Positions 35,236 to 44,867 are shown, counted from the stretch's first letter. The stretch is 55,038 nt of DNA from an uncultured Prevotellaceae bacterium (GCA_900557555.1 USTH01000003.1:1-55038); one strand, 5' to 3'. Notes: a model not told the origin generated them from the letters alone. A program made the numbers and translations.

Positions 35236-35748
35236 ATGATAGATTTCAATAAAGACGTTATGCCACTGAAGAACAGGTTCTACAGACTTGCATTGCGAGT
35301 GTTGCAGGACGGTGTCGAGGCGCAGGACGTTACACAAGAAACTCTTATCAGGCTTTGGAGGCGCATAGACACCATTCAGAGCGCCGCAGAGGCGGAGGCT
35401 TTAGGTGTGGCGATATGCCGGAATCTTTCGCTCGATTCCCTGAGGCGTGCAGGCAGAGACCATGAGCAGATTGACGGTCGTACAGATTTGCCGTCTGAGG
35501 TAGGTAGTGTTGAATCACCATATGACGACCTCATGCGCCAAGAACGATGCCAGATTTTGCGAGATAGGATAAACGCTCTGCCAGAGCGACAACGGACAAC
35601 GCTCCAACTGCGCGATATAGAGGGCTACAGCTACAAGGAGATAGCCGCAATGATGCAGGTGAGCGAAGAGCAAGTCAAAGTTACCTTATTTCGTGCGCGG
35701 CAGGCTCTCAAACAATTATTTGCAAAACAAAATGACTATGGACTATAA
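35236..35748 (+). CDS. RNA polymerase ECF-type sigma factor
   Basis: This 170-residue sigma-70 family protein is of the ECF class. Region 2 runs from about 10 to 75 (LALRVLQDGVEAQDVTQETLIRLW). Region 4 runs from about 110 to 165 (LPERQRTTLQLRDIEGYSYK, EIAAMMQVSEEQVKVTLFRAR). The stop overlaps the start of the next gene by about 11 bases, showing a sigma/regulator pair. A gene for a secreted DUF4252 protein follows, an arrangement repeatedly seen in Bacteroidales. The inducing signal is unknown. Confidence 0.93.
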   Translation: MIDFNKDVMPLKNRFYRLALRVLQDGVEAQDVTQETLIRLWRRIDTIQSAAEAEALGVAICRNLSLDSLRRAGRDHEQIDGRTDLPSEVGSVESPYDDLMRQERCQILRDRINALPERQRTTLQLRDIEGYSYKEIAAMMQVSEEQVKVTLFRARQALKQLFAKQNDYGL

Positions 35749-36247
35749 ATACATTGAAAATCTGATTGAGCGCTATTTCAGCTGCCAGACCAATGTTCAG
35801 GAAGAGAAGATATTAAAAGATTTCTTCATGCAGCAGAATATTCCTGCGTCGCTTGAACAATACAGACCACTCTTTGACACACTTGCCAGTGAAGAGAGAG
35901 TAGAGTTGCCGTCAGACTTCGATGACAGGCTGATGAAACGCATCAAGCGGACGGAGAATGCAGCCAAAAAGGTAATTGGACTGCAGTGGTTCGACCGCAT
36001 GAACCATACGCTGAGCCCTTTCTATAAGGCCGTTGCTTCTGTTGCACTGGTAATCACAGTAGGCGTTGCTTCTTCAACCTATTGGAATTCGCAAGACCCC
36101 GAGCCAGTAAACTATAACTACTCCAGATATCACGACACATATTCTGATCCTCAGGTAGCCTACCAGCAGGTTAGCGGAGCACTCAGAGACCTTAGCGAAG
36201 TATTCAAAAACGACTCTACCGTAAGGGTTGATACTTTGGCGAAATAA
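35738..36247 (+). CDS. Single-pass membrane protein, putative anti-sigma factor
   Basis: The protein has about 169 residues. The start is ATG 35738 (or 35732, two codons earlier), both inside the end of the sigma gene, so translation is coupled. The N-terminal 70 residues are helical (YIENLIERYFSCQTNVQEEK, DFFMQQNIPASLEQYRPLF). One membrane helix at about 99-116 (YKAVASVALVITVGVASS) is followed by a short Tyr-rich outer tail. No zinc-binding anti-sigma motif is visible. Position and topology argue for an anti-sigma factor, but homology was not recognised. Confidence 0.65.
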   Translation: MDYKYIENLIERYFSCQTNVQEEKILKDFFMQQNIPASLEQYRPLFDTLASEERVELPSDFDDRLMKRIKRTENAAKKVIGLQWFDRMNHTLSPFYKAVASVALVITVGVASSTYWNSQDPEPVNYNYSRYHDTYSDPQVAYQQVSGALRDLSEVFKNDSTVRVDTLAK

Positions 36248-36303
36248 CTGCATTCCGTAGGCCCAGAGCGTAATGAAACAGATACTTAAGTGACTAAGAA
36301 ACA

Positions 36304-36864
36304 ATGAGAAATATCATCCAGACACTTATGATTTGCATCGGAGTGCTGATGCCAGCTTCGGCAATAGGGGCAGTTACCGACAATGACTTCGTGGCGCGCT
36401 TGATGAAGCAAGTAAATGCACACCCCTCTGCTTATCCCGCTTCTGACTACAAGCAGATAACAGTAAGCCCCACCATGATGCAAAGTGTCATAGAAATGCT
36501 GACATCAACTAAAATGACTGAGACGGTCGGAAACAACGGGGATCTGGAGATTGTCAGCAAACTGTTGCAAAACGTTAGGAGTCTTCGCATATTTATTGCT
36601 TCCGACAATATCAACTCCTATCAGTTGTTGGCAGACAAGGTTATACGCGAAAACAGAAAAATTTACACCAAATTCAAGTTGCATGAGAAAGCGGGCGACC
36701 CTAAAACAAAGGCTCGCGTGTGGACGAGACAGGCAGGTGACAGAGTGGTGGAAATCATAGCCATACTCGATAGCGATGACAAAACCCCCGAATTGCGCAT
36801 TCTGAATCTCACGGGCGAGTTCAGCAACGATTTCATCAACTTGTTGGTAAAAATGCCAAGTTGA
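36304..36864 (+). CDS. DUF4252 family secreted protein
   Basis: This 186-residue protein has a signal peptide (about 1-23, ending AIGA). The mature part matches DUF4252, a Bacteroidota family of unknown function: an N-terminal helical part, NVRSLRIFIASDN (about 95-107), then DRVVEIIAILDSDDKTPELRILNLTGEF in two strands near the C-terminus. It is third in the sigma-factor cassette and likely a target or sensor of it. There is no lipobox and no membrane anchor. Confidence 0.8.
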   Translation: MRNIIQTLMICIGVLMPASAIGAVTDNDFVARLMKQVNAHPSAYPASDYKQITVSPTMMQSVIEMLTSTKMTETVGNNGDLEIVSKLLQNVRSLRIFIASDNINSYQLLADKVIRENRKIYTKFKLHEKAGDPKTKARVWTRQAGDRVVEIIAILDSDDKTPELRILNLTGEFSNDFINLLVKMPS

Positions 36865-37005
36865 CACCAAGTTTGGCGTGTGTAGCACTGAAAAACGAAA
36901 CGAATTATTAAAACCAAAATACAAACGACATAGGTTTCATTCTCTCAAACCTGATGGCTCTTAACAATGTTAAGAGAGCAAATAAAACAAACGTGATGAT
37001 ATGGA

Positions 37006-37033
37006 CAAGCCCTGGCCGCAAGGCCGGGGCTTG
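37006..37033 (+). terminator. Terminator-like hairpin after the sigma cassette
   Basis: CAAGCCCTGGCC and GGCCGGGGCTTG form a 12-base stem with a GCAA tetraloop, then CCGTTT. It is 140 bases past the DUF4252 stop. The intervening stretch has a small palindrome CTCTTAACA/TGTTAAGAG at 36958-36976 and no gene. Confidence 0.6.
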
Positions 37034-37039
37034 CCGTTT

Positions 37040-37196
37040 ATCCCAATTAGGTCATTAGGACTTATTGCCTTTTTTTATAAGGCATCTGTAGCTTGTTTTT
37101 ACCTCAAAATAGCCTGCTATTATTCCCTAAAACGACAAGCACATCTGTTCTGCAGAAAAATAAAAATACAATAAGTCCTAACGACCGAATCGAGTT
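37040..37196. repeat. TIR element copy F, with two right-type ends
   Basis: Both ends lead into AGGACTTATT-type sequence: ATCCCAATTAGGTCATTAGG at 37040 and AATAAGTCCTAACGACCGAA closing at 37196. The interior shares ATAAGGCATCTGTAGC and CTCAAAATAGCCTGCTATTA with copies D and E. It lies in the 517-bp gap between the sigma cassette and topA. Confidence 0.8.
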
Positions 37197-37289
37197 CAAA
37201 GTCCGATGTGAATACAAAACATAACGGTGAAAATGAAACGAAGTATAGAAAAATATTATTTCTTTAATTGAAATAAGGTAAGAGTTAAA

Positions 37290-37307
37290 TATTTTTGCTT
37301 ACTTTTG
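37290..37307 (+). promoter_or_regulatory. Two overlapping -7 elements for topA
   Basis: TATTTTTG (37290-37297) and TACTTTTG (37300-37307) both fit TAnnTTTG, about 75 bases before the topA ATG. No clear -33 element was seen. Confidence 0.45.
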
Positions 37308-37381
37308 CGGACGCAAATTTTCCCTCTTATATATAAGGTAGGAAATTAAGGCCAAGAACAAAACAGAGAAATATTATTGTA

Positions 37382-39688
37382 ATGAAGAATCTTGTTATAG
37401 TTGAGTCGCCTGCCAAGGCCAAGACGGTAGGCAAATTTCTTGGGGCAGACTATACGGTCATGTCAAGTCATGGCCACATACGCGACCTCAAGCCGCGCTC
37501 GTTCAGCATCGACACCAAGACGCTGATGCCGGAATATGTCATTCCGGAAGACAAGCAGAGCCTTGTCAAGAGCCTTCGTGAGGAGGCGGGGAAGGTGGAC
37601 AAGGTGTGGCTCGCCTCTGATGAGGATCGTGAGGGAGAAGCCATATCGTGGCACTTGGCAGAGGTGCTGGGACTTGATGTCGAAACTACCAACCGCATTG
37701 TGTTTCATGAAATAACCAAGCCTGCCATACTTGCAGCTATTTCCAATCCACGCCATATTGACCGCAATCTGGTTAATGCACAGCAGGCCCGTCGTGTGCT
37801 TGACCGCATCGTGGGCTTCGAACTCTCGCCAGTGCTGTGGCGCAAAATCAAGCCGGGACTGTCGGCCGGTCGTGTGCAGAGCGTAGCCGTAAGGTTGGTG
37901 GTTGAGCGTGAACGCGAGATACAGAGTTTTGAGCCAAAAGTGGCCTATGTGGTCAACGCAATGCTTGAGGCCGATGGTGCCGATGCACCTGTCAAGGCCG
38001 AACTCAGTAAACGCTTTGATACAGCCGAAGAAGCCAAGGAGTTTCTTGAGAAATGTCAAGGCGCTGACTTCATAATTGAAAACCTTGAAAAGAAACCAGT
38101 GAAACGTTCGCCTGCTCCACCGTTTATGACCTCAACACTACAGCAGGAAGCAGCACGCAAGTTGGGCTATTCGGTTAGTCAGACCATGCGCATAGCCCAA
38201 GGGTTATACGAAAAGGGTTTCATCACCTATATGCGTACAGACTCGCTTAATCTAAGTACGCTATGCGTCTCCGCTACCAAACAGATGGTAATAGACCAAT
38301 TGGGTGAGAAATACTCTAAAACACGTAATTTCCATACCAAAGCCAAGGGAGCTCAAGAGGCTCACGAGGCCATACGTCCTACCCAGATGGAACTTCCTGA
38401 AATCTCGGGAACGCCACAGGAGAAGCGACTCTATCGCCTCATATACTTGCGCACTCTGGCATCACAGATGGCAGATGCCATATTTGAAAAAACTGTTGTG
38501 ACAATCGACATTAGTGGTTGTGAAGAGAAGTTTACTGCCACAGGAGAGGTGATGACCTTTGATGGCTTCACCCGCGTCTATCATGAATCTGTGGAAGACG
38601 AAGCAGAAGATGCTACACCTCTGTTGCCCAATCTCAAGATAGGCGGACAGATGCGACCACAGAAGATTTATGCCACCGAGAAGTTTGGGCAGCGTCCCGT
38701 AAGGTTCAGCGAGGCTTCGCTTGTACACAAGATGGAGGAACTGGGCATTGGACGTCCGTCAACCTATGCACCTACCATAAGCACCATTCAGCAGAGGGGC
38801 TATGTGGAAAAAGGCAACCGTGAGGGCGTGAAGCGCACCTACACCTATATGGAACTGACTCCTAAGGGAGTAGTTGCCAGCCAGAAAGAGGAGACTGCCG
38901 GTGCAGAAAAAGGCAAACTGTTTCCTACCGATACAGGCAAGATTGTAAACGACTATCTGATAGAATGGTTTCCAGGCATCCTTGACTTCGACTTTACCGC
39001 TCGCATGGAAAAGGACTTCGATGCTGTAGCGGAGGGAAAGAAAGACTGGAACAAACTGGCAAAGCAATTTTACAATGCATTTACACCTATGGTCACCAAG
39101 GCATCGGAAAAACAAACAGAACTGCGTATTGGCGAACGTCAGCTTGGCCTTGACCCAAAAACAGGCCGTATGCTCAGTGTCAAGATTGGGCGATATGGCC
39201 CAGTGGCTCAGTTGGGGCTTGCCTCTGATGACGAGAAACCGCAATTCGCACAGTTGCGTGAGGGGCAGAGCCTTGACACCATCACTCTTGAAGAGGCTCT
39301 GGACCTGTTTAAGCTTCCGCGTGTACTCGGCCAGTTGGAGAACGGAGATGTTGTTGCCAACATAAGCAGATTCGGACCGTATGTCAGCTATAACCGCAAA
39401 AATGTGTCTATTCCTAAGGACATGGATGTGATGAATATCACTCTCGAAGAGGCCAAACAGCTGATAGAGCAAAAGGACGAAGCAGAGAAAAAACGCATTC
39501 TTCACTCGTTTGAGGGAGGCATTGAAGTGATGAACGGACGCTACGGCCCCTACATCGCTTATAACGGCCGAAATTACCGACTGCCAAAAAATCTTGCCGC
39601 GGATCTTGACAGCCTCACACAGGAACAGTGCCGCGAGGTAATTGACAAGGCGGGCGAAAGCGCACCGCGCACAAGACGCAAGAAGTGA
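37382..39688 (+). CDS. topA: DNA topoisomerase I
   Basis: This 768-residue type IA topoisomerase relaxes negative supercoils. The Toprim domain is at the N-terminus (VIVESPAKAKTVGKFLG, and the metal-binding DEDREGEAISWH at about 79-90). The catalytic tyrosine is Y283 in GFITYMRTDS. HEAIRPT and GIGRPSTYAPTIS follow. The C-terminus lacks classical zinc fingers and instead has repeats of the Toprim-associated type (GRYGPVAQLG, FGPYVSYNRK, GRYGPYIAYNG), ending in a basic RTRRKK tail. Length is normal for Bacteroidota. A long minus-strand open frame across it is a shadow. Confidence 0.97.
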   Translation: MKNLVIVESPAKAKTVGKFLGADYTVMSSHGHIRDLKPRSFSIDTKTLMPEYVIPEDKQSLVKSLREEAGKVDKVWLASDEDREGEAISWHLAEVLGLDVETTNRIVFHEITKPAILAAISNPRHIDRNLVNAQQARRVLDRIVGFELSPVLWRKIKPGLSAGRVQSVAVRLVVEREREIQSFEPKVAYVVNAMLEADGADAPVKAELSKRFDTAEEAKEFLEKCQGADFIIENLEKKPVKRSPAPPFMTSTLQQEAARKLGYSVSQTMRIAQGLYEKGFITYMRTDSLNLSTLCVSATKQMVIDQLGEKYSKTRNFHTKAKGAQEAHEAIRPTQMELPEISGTPQEKRLYRLIYLRTLASQMADAIFEKTVVTIDISGCEEKFTATGEVMTFDGFTRVYHESVEDEAEDATPLLPNLKIGGQMRPQKIYATEKFGQRPVRFSEASLVHKMEELGIGRPSTYAPTISTIQQRGYVEKGNREGVKRTYTYMELTPKGVVASQKEETAGAEKGKLFPTDTGKIVNDYLIEWFPGILDFDFTARMEKDFDAVAEGKKDWNKLAKQFYNAFTPMVTKASEKQTELRIGERQLGLDPKTGRMLSVKIGRYGPVAQLGLASDDEKPQFAQLREGQSLDTITLEEALDLFKLPRVLGQLENGDVVANISRFGPYVSYNRKNVSIPKDMDVMNITLEEAKQLIEQKDEAEKKRILHSFEGGIEVMNGRYGPYIAYNGRNYRLPKNLAADLDSLTQEQCREVIDKAGESAPRTRRKK

Positions 39689-39752
39689 AAAACACGGGGA
39701 GGCTCTCTTTCCATAAATATATGTATGAACCAACACTAAATTGTAGTCTGAC

Positions 39753-40277
39753 GTGAAGAATGTGATGCTCATAGGGTATATGGGTGCTGGCAAAACATCT
39801 GTAGGCAAGGTACTGGCACGAAAGCTCGGAATGCAATTCTACGACCTTGACTGGTATATAGAAGAACGCTACCGCAAGAAGATATGCGAGATTTTTGCCG
39901 AAAAAGGCGAAGATGGCTTCAGAAGTATAGAGCGCTGTATGCTTCATGAGGTTGCAGAGTTTGAAGGTGTCGTTTTGGCGCTCGGAGGCGGCACTCCGTG
40001 CTTCTTTGACAACATGGACTACCTTAACCAGTGCGGCACAACGGTGTTTCTTGACGCATCTCCTGAGACTATTGCGCGACATCTCGCAATCAGCCACACC
40101 GTGCGACCACTCTTGAAAGACAAGCAGGGTGACGAACTGCTGTCTTTTATCTCCAAACAAATAGAGCAGCGCATGCCTTTCTATTCTAAGGCCCAGTACA
40201 CGGTTGACGTAAACATCCTTGACAGCTTCTCAAAAATAGACACACTTGTCGAAAGCATAATAAAACTGATAGAATAA
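39753..40277 (+). CDS. aroK: Shikimate kinase
   Basis: This 174-residue P-loop kinase phosphorylates shikimate in aromatic amino acid synthesis. The Walker A motif is GYMGAGKTSVG (about 7-17). The shikimate-binding DLDWYIEER, GFRSIER and GGGTPCF blocks, and the lid HTVRPLL, are all in place. The start is GTG at 39753, while an internal ATG five codons in would cut into the first strand. It follows topA by 64 bases and precedes speA by 77 on the same strand, and nothing shows they share a function. Confidence 0.93.
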   Translation: MKNVMLIGYMGAGKTSVGKVLARKLGMQFYDLDWYIEERYRKKICEIFAEKGEDGFRSIERCMLHEVAEFEGVVLALGGGTPCFFDNMDYLNQCGTTVFLDASPETIARHLAISHTVRPLLKDKQGDELLSFISKQIEQRMPFYSKAQYTVDVNILDSFSKIDTLVESIIKLIE

Positions 40278-40354
40278 AATTTTTTGAAACATCTTTCTCT
40301 CCTTGCCCACCTCCGGGCGAGTGGAGTAACAAACTATCTCTTTAAAATACAGAA

Positions 40355-42253
40355 ATGGCAAAATGGCGAATAGAAGACTCTGAAGAACTTTATAATATAG
40401 GAGGTTGGGGAGTAAGTTTTTTTGGAATAAACAAGAAAGGTCATGTATATGTCACCCCGTTTAAGGATGGCAATCAGATAGACCTGAAGGAATTGGTCGA
40501 CGACCTTGTGTCACATCGTACGGCAACCCCCATGCTATTGCGTTTTCCCGACGTTCTTGACAGTCGCATAGAGAAGACTGCCGACTGCTTTGAGAAGGCT
40601 GCACGAGAGTACGGATTTAAAGGCGAGCATTTCATCATCTTCCCCATTAAAGTCAACCAGATGAGACCAGTGGTTGAAGAAATCATAAGCCACGGCAAAC
40701 GCTACAACCTCGGACTGGAGGCCGGTTCAAAGCCAGAACTCCACGCAGTGATTGCTGCCAACATGGATTCCGACAGTCTTATCATCTGCAACGGACACAA
40801 GGATCATGGTTTCATTGAGTTGGCTCTGCTGGCGCAGAAGATGGGAAAACGCATCTTTCTGGTGGTGGAGAAACTTGAAGAACTCGAAACCATCGTTGAG
40901 GCAGCCCGTACAATGAATCTGAGGCCGCAGATAGGCATACGCATCAAGCTTGCTTCATCGGGGGCAGGCAAATGGGAGGAGAGCGGCGGTGATGCCAGCA
41001 AGTTCGGCCTTGATTCGTCTGACCTGCTCAAGGCTCTTGAATATCTCACTGAAAACGAAATGCAGGACTGCCTCAAGCTGATGCACTTCCACATCGGCAG
41101 CCAGATAACCAAAATACGGCGCATACAGTTTGCCCTTACCGAAGCGGCACAGTTTTATGTGCAGCTACATAAGATGGGGTTCAATGTAGAGTTTGTGGAT
41201 TGCGGTGGAGGTCTGGGTGTAGACTATGACGGCACACGCTCGTCACATAGCGAGAGTTCTGTCAACTACTCCATTCAGGAGTACATCAACGACTGTCTCT
41301 ATACTTTTGTGGAAGCATCTGACCATAACGGCATTCCTCACCCCAACATCATTTCGGAGGGAGGACGCTCTTTGTCGGCTCATCATTCGGTGCTTATACT
41401 TGAAGCCTTTGATTCCACCACACAACCGTCAATGGACGAGTCGTGGGAAGCTTCTCCTGAAGACCACAAGCTCGTGCGCGACCTATCGGAGATTTGGGAC
41501 AAAATATCGGCCCGTTCTATGCTTGAGGATTGGCATGATGCCGAGCAGATACGTGAGGAGGGGCTCGACCTGTTCCGCCACGGACTGATAGACCTCAAGA
41601 CACGCGCACAGATAGAAAGTGTCTATTGGAGCATCACACGCGAGGTCAATGCCATTGCACATACACAGAAACACATGCCCGACGAGCTGCGAAAGCTTGA
41701 CAAGGTACTGGCCGACAAATATTACTGCAACTTCTCGCTATTCCAGTCATTGCCCGACTCGTGGGCCATTGACCAACTGTTTCCGATAATGCCGATACAC
41801 CGTTTGGGCGAGAAACCTGACCACAACGCCACCATTCAAGACATCACTTGTGACAGTGACGGCAAGATAGAAACCTTCGTATACAACGGACGCCAGACAA
41901 CCTATATTCCCCTTCACGGACTGAAGAAAAACAAGCCATACTATATAGGGGTGTTCCTGGTGGGGGCATATCAGGAGATATTGGGCAACATGCACAATCT
42001 TTTTGGCGATACCAATGCCGTACACGTATCGGTGGCAGAGGACGGCTCCTATACCATTGACCAGATTATTGACGGCGAAACAGTGGCAGACGTACTCGAC
42101 TATGTGCAGTACGACCCCAAGCAGATGGTGCGACGTCTCGAAACGTGGGTAGACAAAGCCATAAGCGAAGAACGTATCACACCGCGGGAAGGCAAGGACT
42201 TTATCTCTAACTTCCAGAGTGGTCTATATGGCTACACTTATCTGGAAAAATAA
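40355..42253 (+). CDS. speA: Biosynthetic arginine decarboxylase
   Basis: This 632-residue fold-type III PLP enzyme converts arginine to agmatine for polyamine synthesis. The Schiff-base lysine is K99 in FPIKVNQMRPV. Other marks are GLEAGSKPELHA, HFHIGSQITKI (barrel strand with His), VDCGGGLGVDYDG, and SEGGRSLSAHHSVL with phosphate and substrate-binding residues. The C-terminal dimer region has LFGDTNAVHV. Length agrees with bacterial SpeA. Its stop lies 43 bases before the argB ATG, so arginine formation and use are encoded side by side. The rest of the agmatine-to-putrescine route is not in the window. Confidence 0.97.
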   Translation: MAKWRIEDSEELYNIGGWGVSFFGINKKGHVYVTPFKDGNQIDLKELVDDLVSHRTATPMLLRFPDVLDSRIEKTADCFEKAAREYGFKGEHFIIFPIKVNQMRPVVEEIISHGKRYNLGLEAGSKPELHAVIAANMDSDSLIICNGHKDHGFIELALLAQKMGKRIFLVVEKLEELETIVEAARTMNLRPQIGIRIKLASSGAGKWEESGGDASKFGLDSSDLLKALEYLTENEMQDCLKLMHFHIGSQITKIRRIQFALTEAAQFYVQLHKMGFNVEFVDCGGGLGVDYDGTRSSHSESSVNYSIQEYINDCLYTFVEASDHNGIPHPNIISEGGRSLSAHHSVLILEAFDSTTQPSMDESWEASPEDHKLVRDLSEIWDKISARSMLEDWHDAEQIREEGLDLFRHGLIDLKTRAQIESVYWSITREVNAIAHTQKHMPDELRKLDKVLADKYYCNFSLFQSLPDSWAIDQLFPIMPIHRLGEKPDHNATIQDITCDSDGKIETFVYNGRQTTYIPLHGLKKNKPYYIGVFLVGAYQEILGNMHNLFGDTNAVHVSVAEDGSYTIDQIIDGETVADVLDYVQYDPKQMVRRLETWVDKAISEERITPREGKDFISNFQSGLYGYTYLEK

Positions 42254-42296
42254 GAAGAAACGACTGGCCATATATGGCCGAAAACAAAACGAAAAT

Positions 42297-43073
42297 ATGA
42301 AAAAAACACTCACCATAGTCAAGGTTGGCGGCAAGATTGTGGAAGACCCTGCATCACTGTCACAACTGCTTGACCGGTTTTCAAAGATAGAGGGTCTCAA
42401 GATGCTCGTACACGGCGGCGGTCGCACTGCTACCGATGTGGCAGGTCTGTTGGGCATAGAGACACACATGGTCAACGGACGCCGCATCACAGACGCACAG
42501 ATGCTACGTGTGGTCACCATGGTATACGGCGGTCTGGTAAACAAGAATATCGTGTCGCAGTTTTCTGCAATGGGGCTTAGGGCACTTGGACTGACAGGTG
42601 CCGATATGAATATCGTCCGTTCACATCGTCGTCCGGTTACTCCCGAAGGAGTTGACTATGGTTTTGTGGGCGATGTAGACCGCGTTGATGCCGAAGCTAT
42701 TGCCATGCTTGTAGAGGGTGGGGTGATTCCTGTTATTGCTCCTCTCACTTTGGGCGATGGAGGACAGTTGCTCAATACCAATGCCGACACGATGGCGGGA
42801 GAGACTGCCAAGGCCATGAGTCGTCTCTATGATGTCACTCTCATGTTTTGTTTTGAAAAGAAAGGCGTGTTGCTTGATGCCAACGATGACGAGAGTGTCA
42901 TTCCCCAAATAACCACCGAGTCCTATGCAGAACTTAAGGAGCGCGGCGTGGTGTCGGGCGGCATGCTTCCTAAACTTGACAACAGTTTCAAGGCTCTGCG
43001 CGGAGGAGTGGGGCGTGTGGTCATCACACGCTCTGACCAAATCGGTCTGTGTGGCACGACCATAACTTTGTAA
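42297..43073 (+). CDS. argB: N-acetyl(or succinyl)glutamate kinase
   Basis: This 258-residue amino acid kinase catalyses the second step of arginine synthesis. The start is ATG 42297. The frame is open further back through the speA end, but the family N-terminus (TIVKVGGKIVEDP) begins here. Key blocks are LVHGGGRTATDVA, NGRRITD, GADMNIVRSHRR and NTNADTMAGETAKAM (nucleotide and acyl-glutamate binding), then MLPKLDN. Bacteroides uses succinylated intermediates in this pathway, so the true substrate may be N-succinylglutamate (inference from the clade). It follows speA on the same strand. Confidence 0.93.
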   Translation: MKKTLTIVKVGGKIVEDPASLSQLLDRFSKIEGLKMLVHGGGRTATDVAGLLGIETHMVNGRRITDAQMLRVVTMVYGGLVNKNIVSQFSAMGLRALGLTGADMNIVRSHRRPVTPEGVDYGFVGDVDRVDAEAIAMLVEGGVIPVIAPLTLGDGGQLLNTNADTMAGETAKAMSRLYDVTLMFCFEKKGVLLDANDDESVIPQITTESYAELKERGVVSGGMLPKLDNSFKALRGGVGRVVITRSDQIGLCGTTITL

Positions 43074-43125
43074 GAGAGAGTACGTAACAAACAATCCAAA
43101 TACAGTTAATAAAAACGCTTTAAAA

Positions 43126-44826
43126 ATGAAAAGATTAGTAGGCATCGTGTTAGCTGTGGCGCTGTGTGGTCAGGTTAATGCCATTGCGCCAGAGAAGGTA
43201 AAACCAGTCAAGAATGTGATATTGTTCATTTCAGACGGCACTTCGCTCAGTGTGGCCAGCGCGGCACGTTGGCTGCAACGCTACCGCGACCCGTCAAAGG
43301 AAAATCTGAACATTGACCCATGGATGTGTGGCACTGTCATCACTTGCAATTCAGATGCGCCCATAGGTGACTCTGCCCCTACCACATCATGCTATATGAC
43401 AGGTCACCGTTCACGTGCAGGCTATGTGTCAACATATCCACCCTACAAGGGGTCGGCCAACATCGGTTTCGTAGACTCCACACGCACCTATGCTCCGATG
43501 GCAACTCTGCTCGAGGCAGGCAAGCAACTGTTGGGCAAAAGCGCCGGACTGGTGTTCACATGCCAGTTTCCTCATGCCACGCCTGCCGACTGTTCTGCTC
43601 ACTACTACAACCGCAACGCCTCCAAACTCATCTCTGACCAGATGGTACACAACGGACTTGATGTGGTCATAGGCGGTGGCAACAAATACCTTAGTGCAGA
43701 AAACGAAGATTATCTTCGTAGCCAAGGAGTGAAGGTCTATCGTGACAACATCAATGGCATGCGGCAGGACAAGGGAAACAAAATGTGGGCCTTGTTTGGC
43801 CAGTATGACATGGACTATGACATGGATCGCAATCCAGAGGAGCAGCCGTCGCTTGCAGAAATGACCCAGACGGCCATCGGCAAGCTCTCTAAAAACCGAA
43901 ATGGCTTCTTCCTTATGGTTGAAGGTTCAAAGGTTGACTGGGCGGCTCATGCCAATGACCCCGCTGCTGTGCCCAATGAGTTTCTTGCATTCGACAAGGC
44001 CGTCGGTGCCGCCATTGACTTTGCGCGCAAGGACGGCAACACCGTAGTCATTGTCACCGTAGACCACGGTAACAGCGGTTTCAGCATCGGGCGCTACGGC
44101 ATTGGTGACTACAGCCACGCTTCGTTGGAGCGCATCTTCGGCCAGGTGGCCAAATACAAGCTCAGCGGCGACGGACTGGAAGCTAAGATTAACGCCCAAC
44201 CGTTTGACAGTCTCAAAAGCATTTTCAAGAAATATGCTTCGATAGACTTGTCTAACGATGAGATGCTGCTCCTGATGAACAGTAAGGGTTATAAAAACAG
44301 TCCGATACCAGAGGAATTGCGTTCGCCAGACAAGACTTCGCCGCTCTACAGCAGTTACCTTTCAGGTGTGATAAACAAAATACTCACAGCCCATACCTGT
44401 TTCGGTTGGACTACTGGTGGACACACTGGTGAAGATGTGTTTCTGGCCTGCTACCATCCCAAAGCCTCGCAGCGCATCATGGGTGTCAACTCCAATGTGG
44501 AGCTTGCACACTATATGCAGGCCCTCTTCGGCATGTATGGCAAGATGGGAACTTTCAGCGACAACATCTTCGCACGCCATGCCGATGTTTTCAAAGGTTA
44601 CGATGTTGAGATACAGCGCAACGACAAAGCCAGAGAATACCCTACTCTTGTTGTACGAAATCCGGCTAACGGTAAGTCGCTCCGCATCACTCCTTTTACA
44701 TGTCTCATTGAGGTTGTCGACACCAAGTCAGGCACACGCACCGTGCAACTGCCCAGCGTAATTACCTATGTAGACCGCAACGACATGTTCTATCTGCCCT
44801 CTAATCTGGCTAAATATCTCAAGTAA
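43126..44826 (+). CDS. Secreted alkaline phosphatase
   Basis: This 566-residue protein has a signal peptide (about 1-19, QVNA) and a PhoA-superfamily fold. The metal site begins NVILFISDGTSLS (D37). The nucleophile is S83 in GDSAPTTSCYMTGHRSRAG. Further ligands lie in EGSKVDWAAHANDP, VTVDHGNSGFSIG and TTGGHTGEDVFLACY. It probably releases phosphate from organic esters in the periplasm. There is no T9SS C-terminal signal. It starts 52 bases after argB, but a functional link is not evident. No Pho-type regulatory site was identified. Confidence 0.92.
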   Translation: MKRLVGIVLAVALCGQVNAIAPEKVKPVKNVILFISDGTSLSVASAARWLQRYRDPSKENLNIDPWMCGTVITCNSDAPIGDSAPTTSCYMTGHRSRAGYVSTYPPYKGSANIGFVDSTRTYAPMATLLEAGKQLLGKSAGLVFTCQFPHATPADCSAHYYNRNASKLISDQMVHNGLDVVIGGGNKYLSAENEDYLRSQGVKVYRDNINGMRQDKGNKMWALFGQYDMDYDMDRNPEEQPSLAEMTQTAIGKLSKNRNGFFLMVEGSKVDWAAHANDPAAVPNEFLAFDKAVGAAIDFARKDGNTVVIVTVDHGNSGFSIGRYGIGDYSHASLERIFGQVAKYKLSGDGLEAKINAQPFDSLKSIFKKYASIDLSNDEMLLLMNSKGYKNSPIPEELRSPDKTSPLYSSYLSGVINKILTAHTCFGWTTGGHTGEDVFLACYHPKASQRIMGVNSNVELAHYMQALFGMYGKMGTFSDNIFARHADVFKGYDVEIQRNDKAREYPTLVVRNPANGKSLRITPFTCLIEVVDTKSGTRTVQLPSVITYVDRNDMFYLPSNLAKYLK

Positions 44827-44833
44827 CAAAAAA

Positions 44834-44867
44834 TATGTCATTTACGACCTAATGACCGATTTGGGTT
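44834..44867 (-). repeat. TIR element copy G, single end
   Basis: ATGTCATTTACGACCTAATG followed by ACCGATTTGGGTT is one left-type end in reverse orientation, 8 bases after the alkaline phosphatase stop. No second end is found. A separate small hairpin ATTCTGCCAT/ATGGCAGAAT follows at 44889-44910. Confidence 0.7.

Noticed and set aside
38759..39808. A 349-codon minus-strand open frame across the topA end and aroK
   Set aside because: It is antisense to two confidently identified genes and shows no family resemblance.
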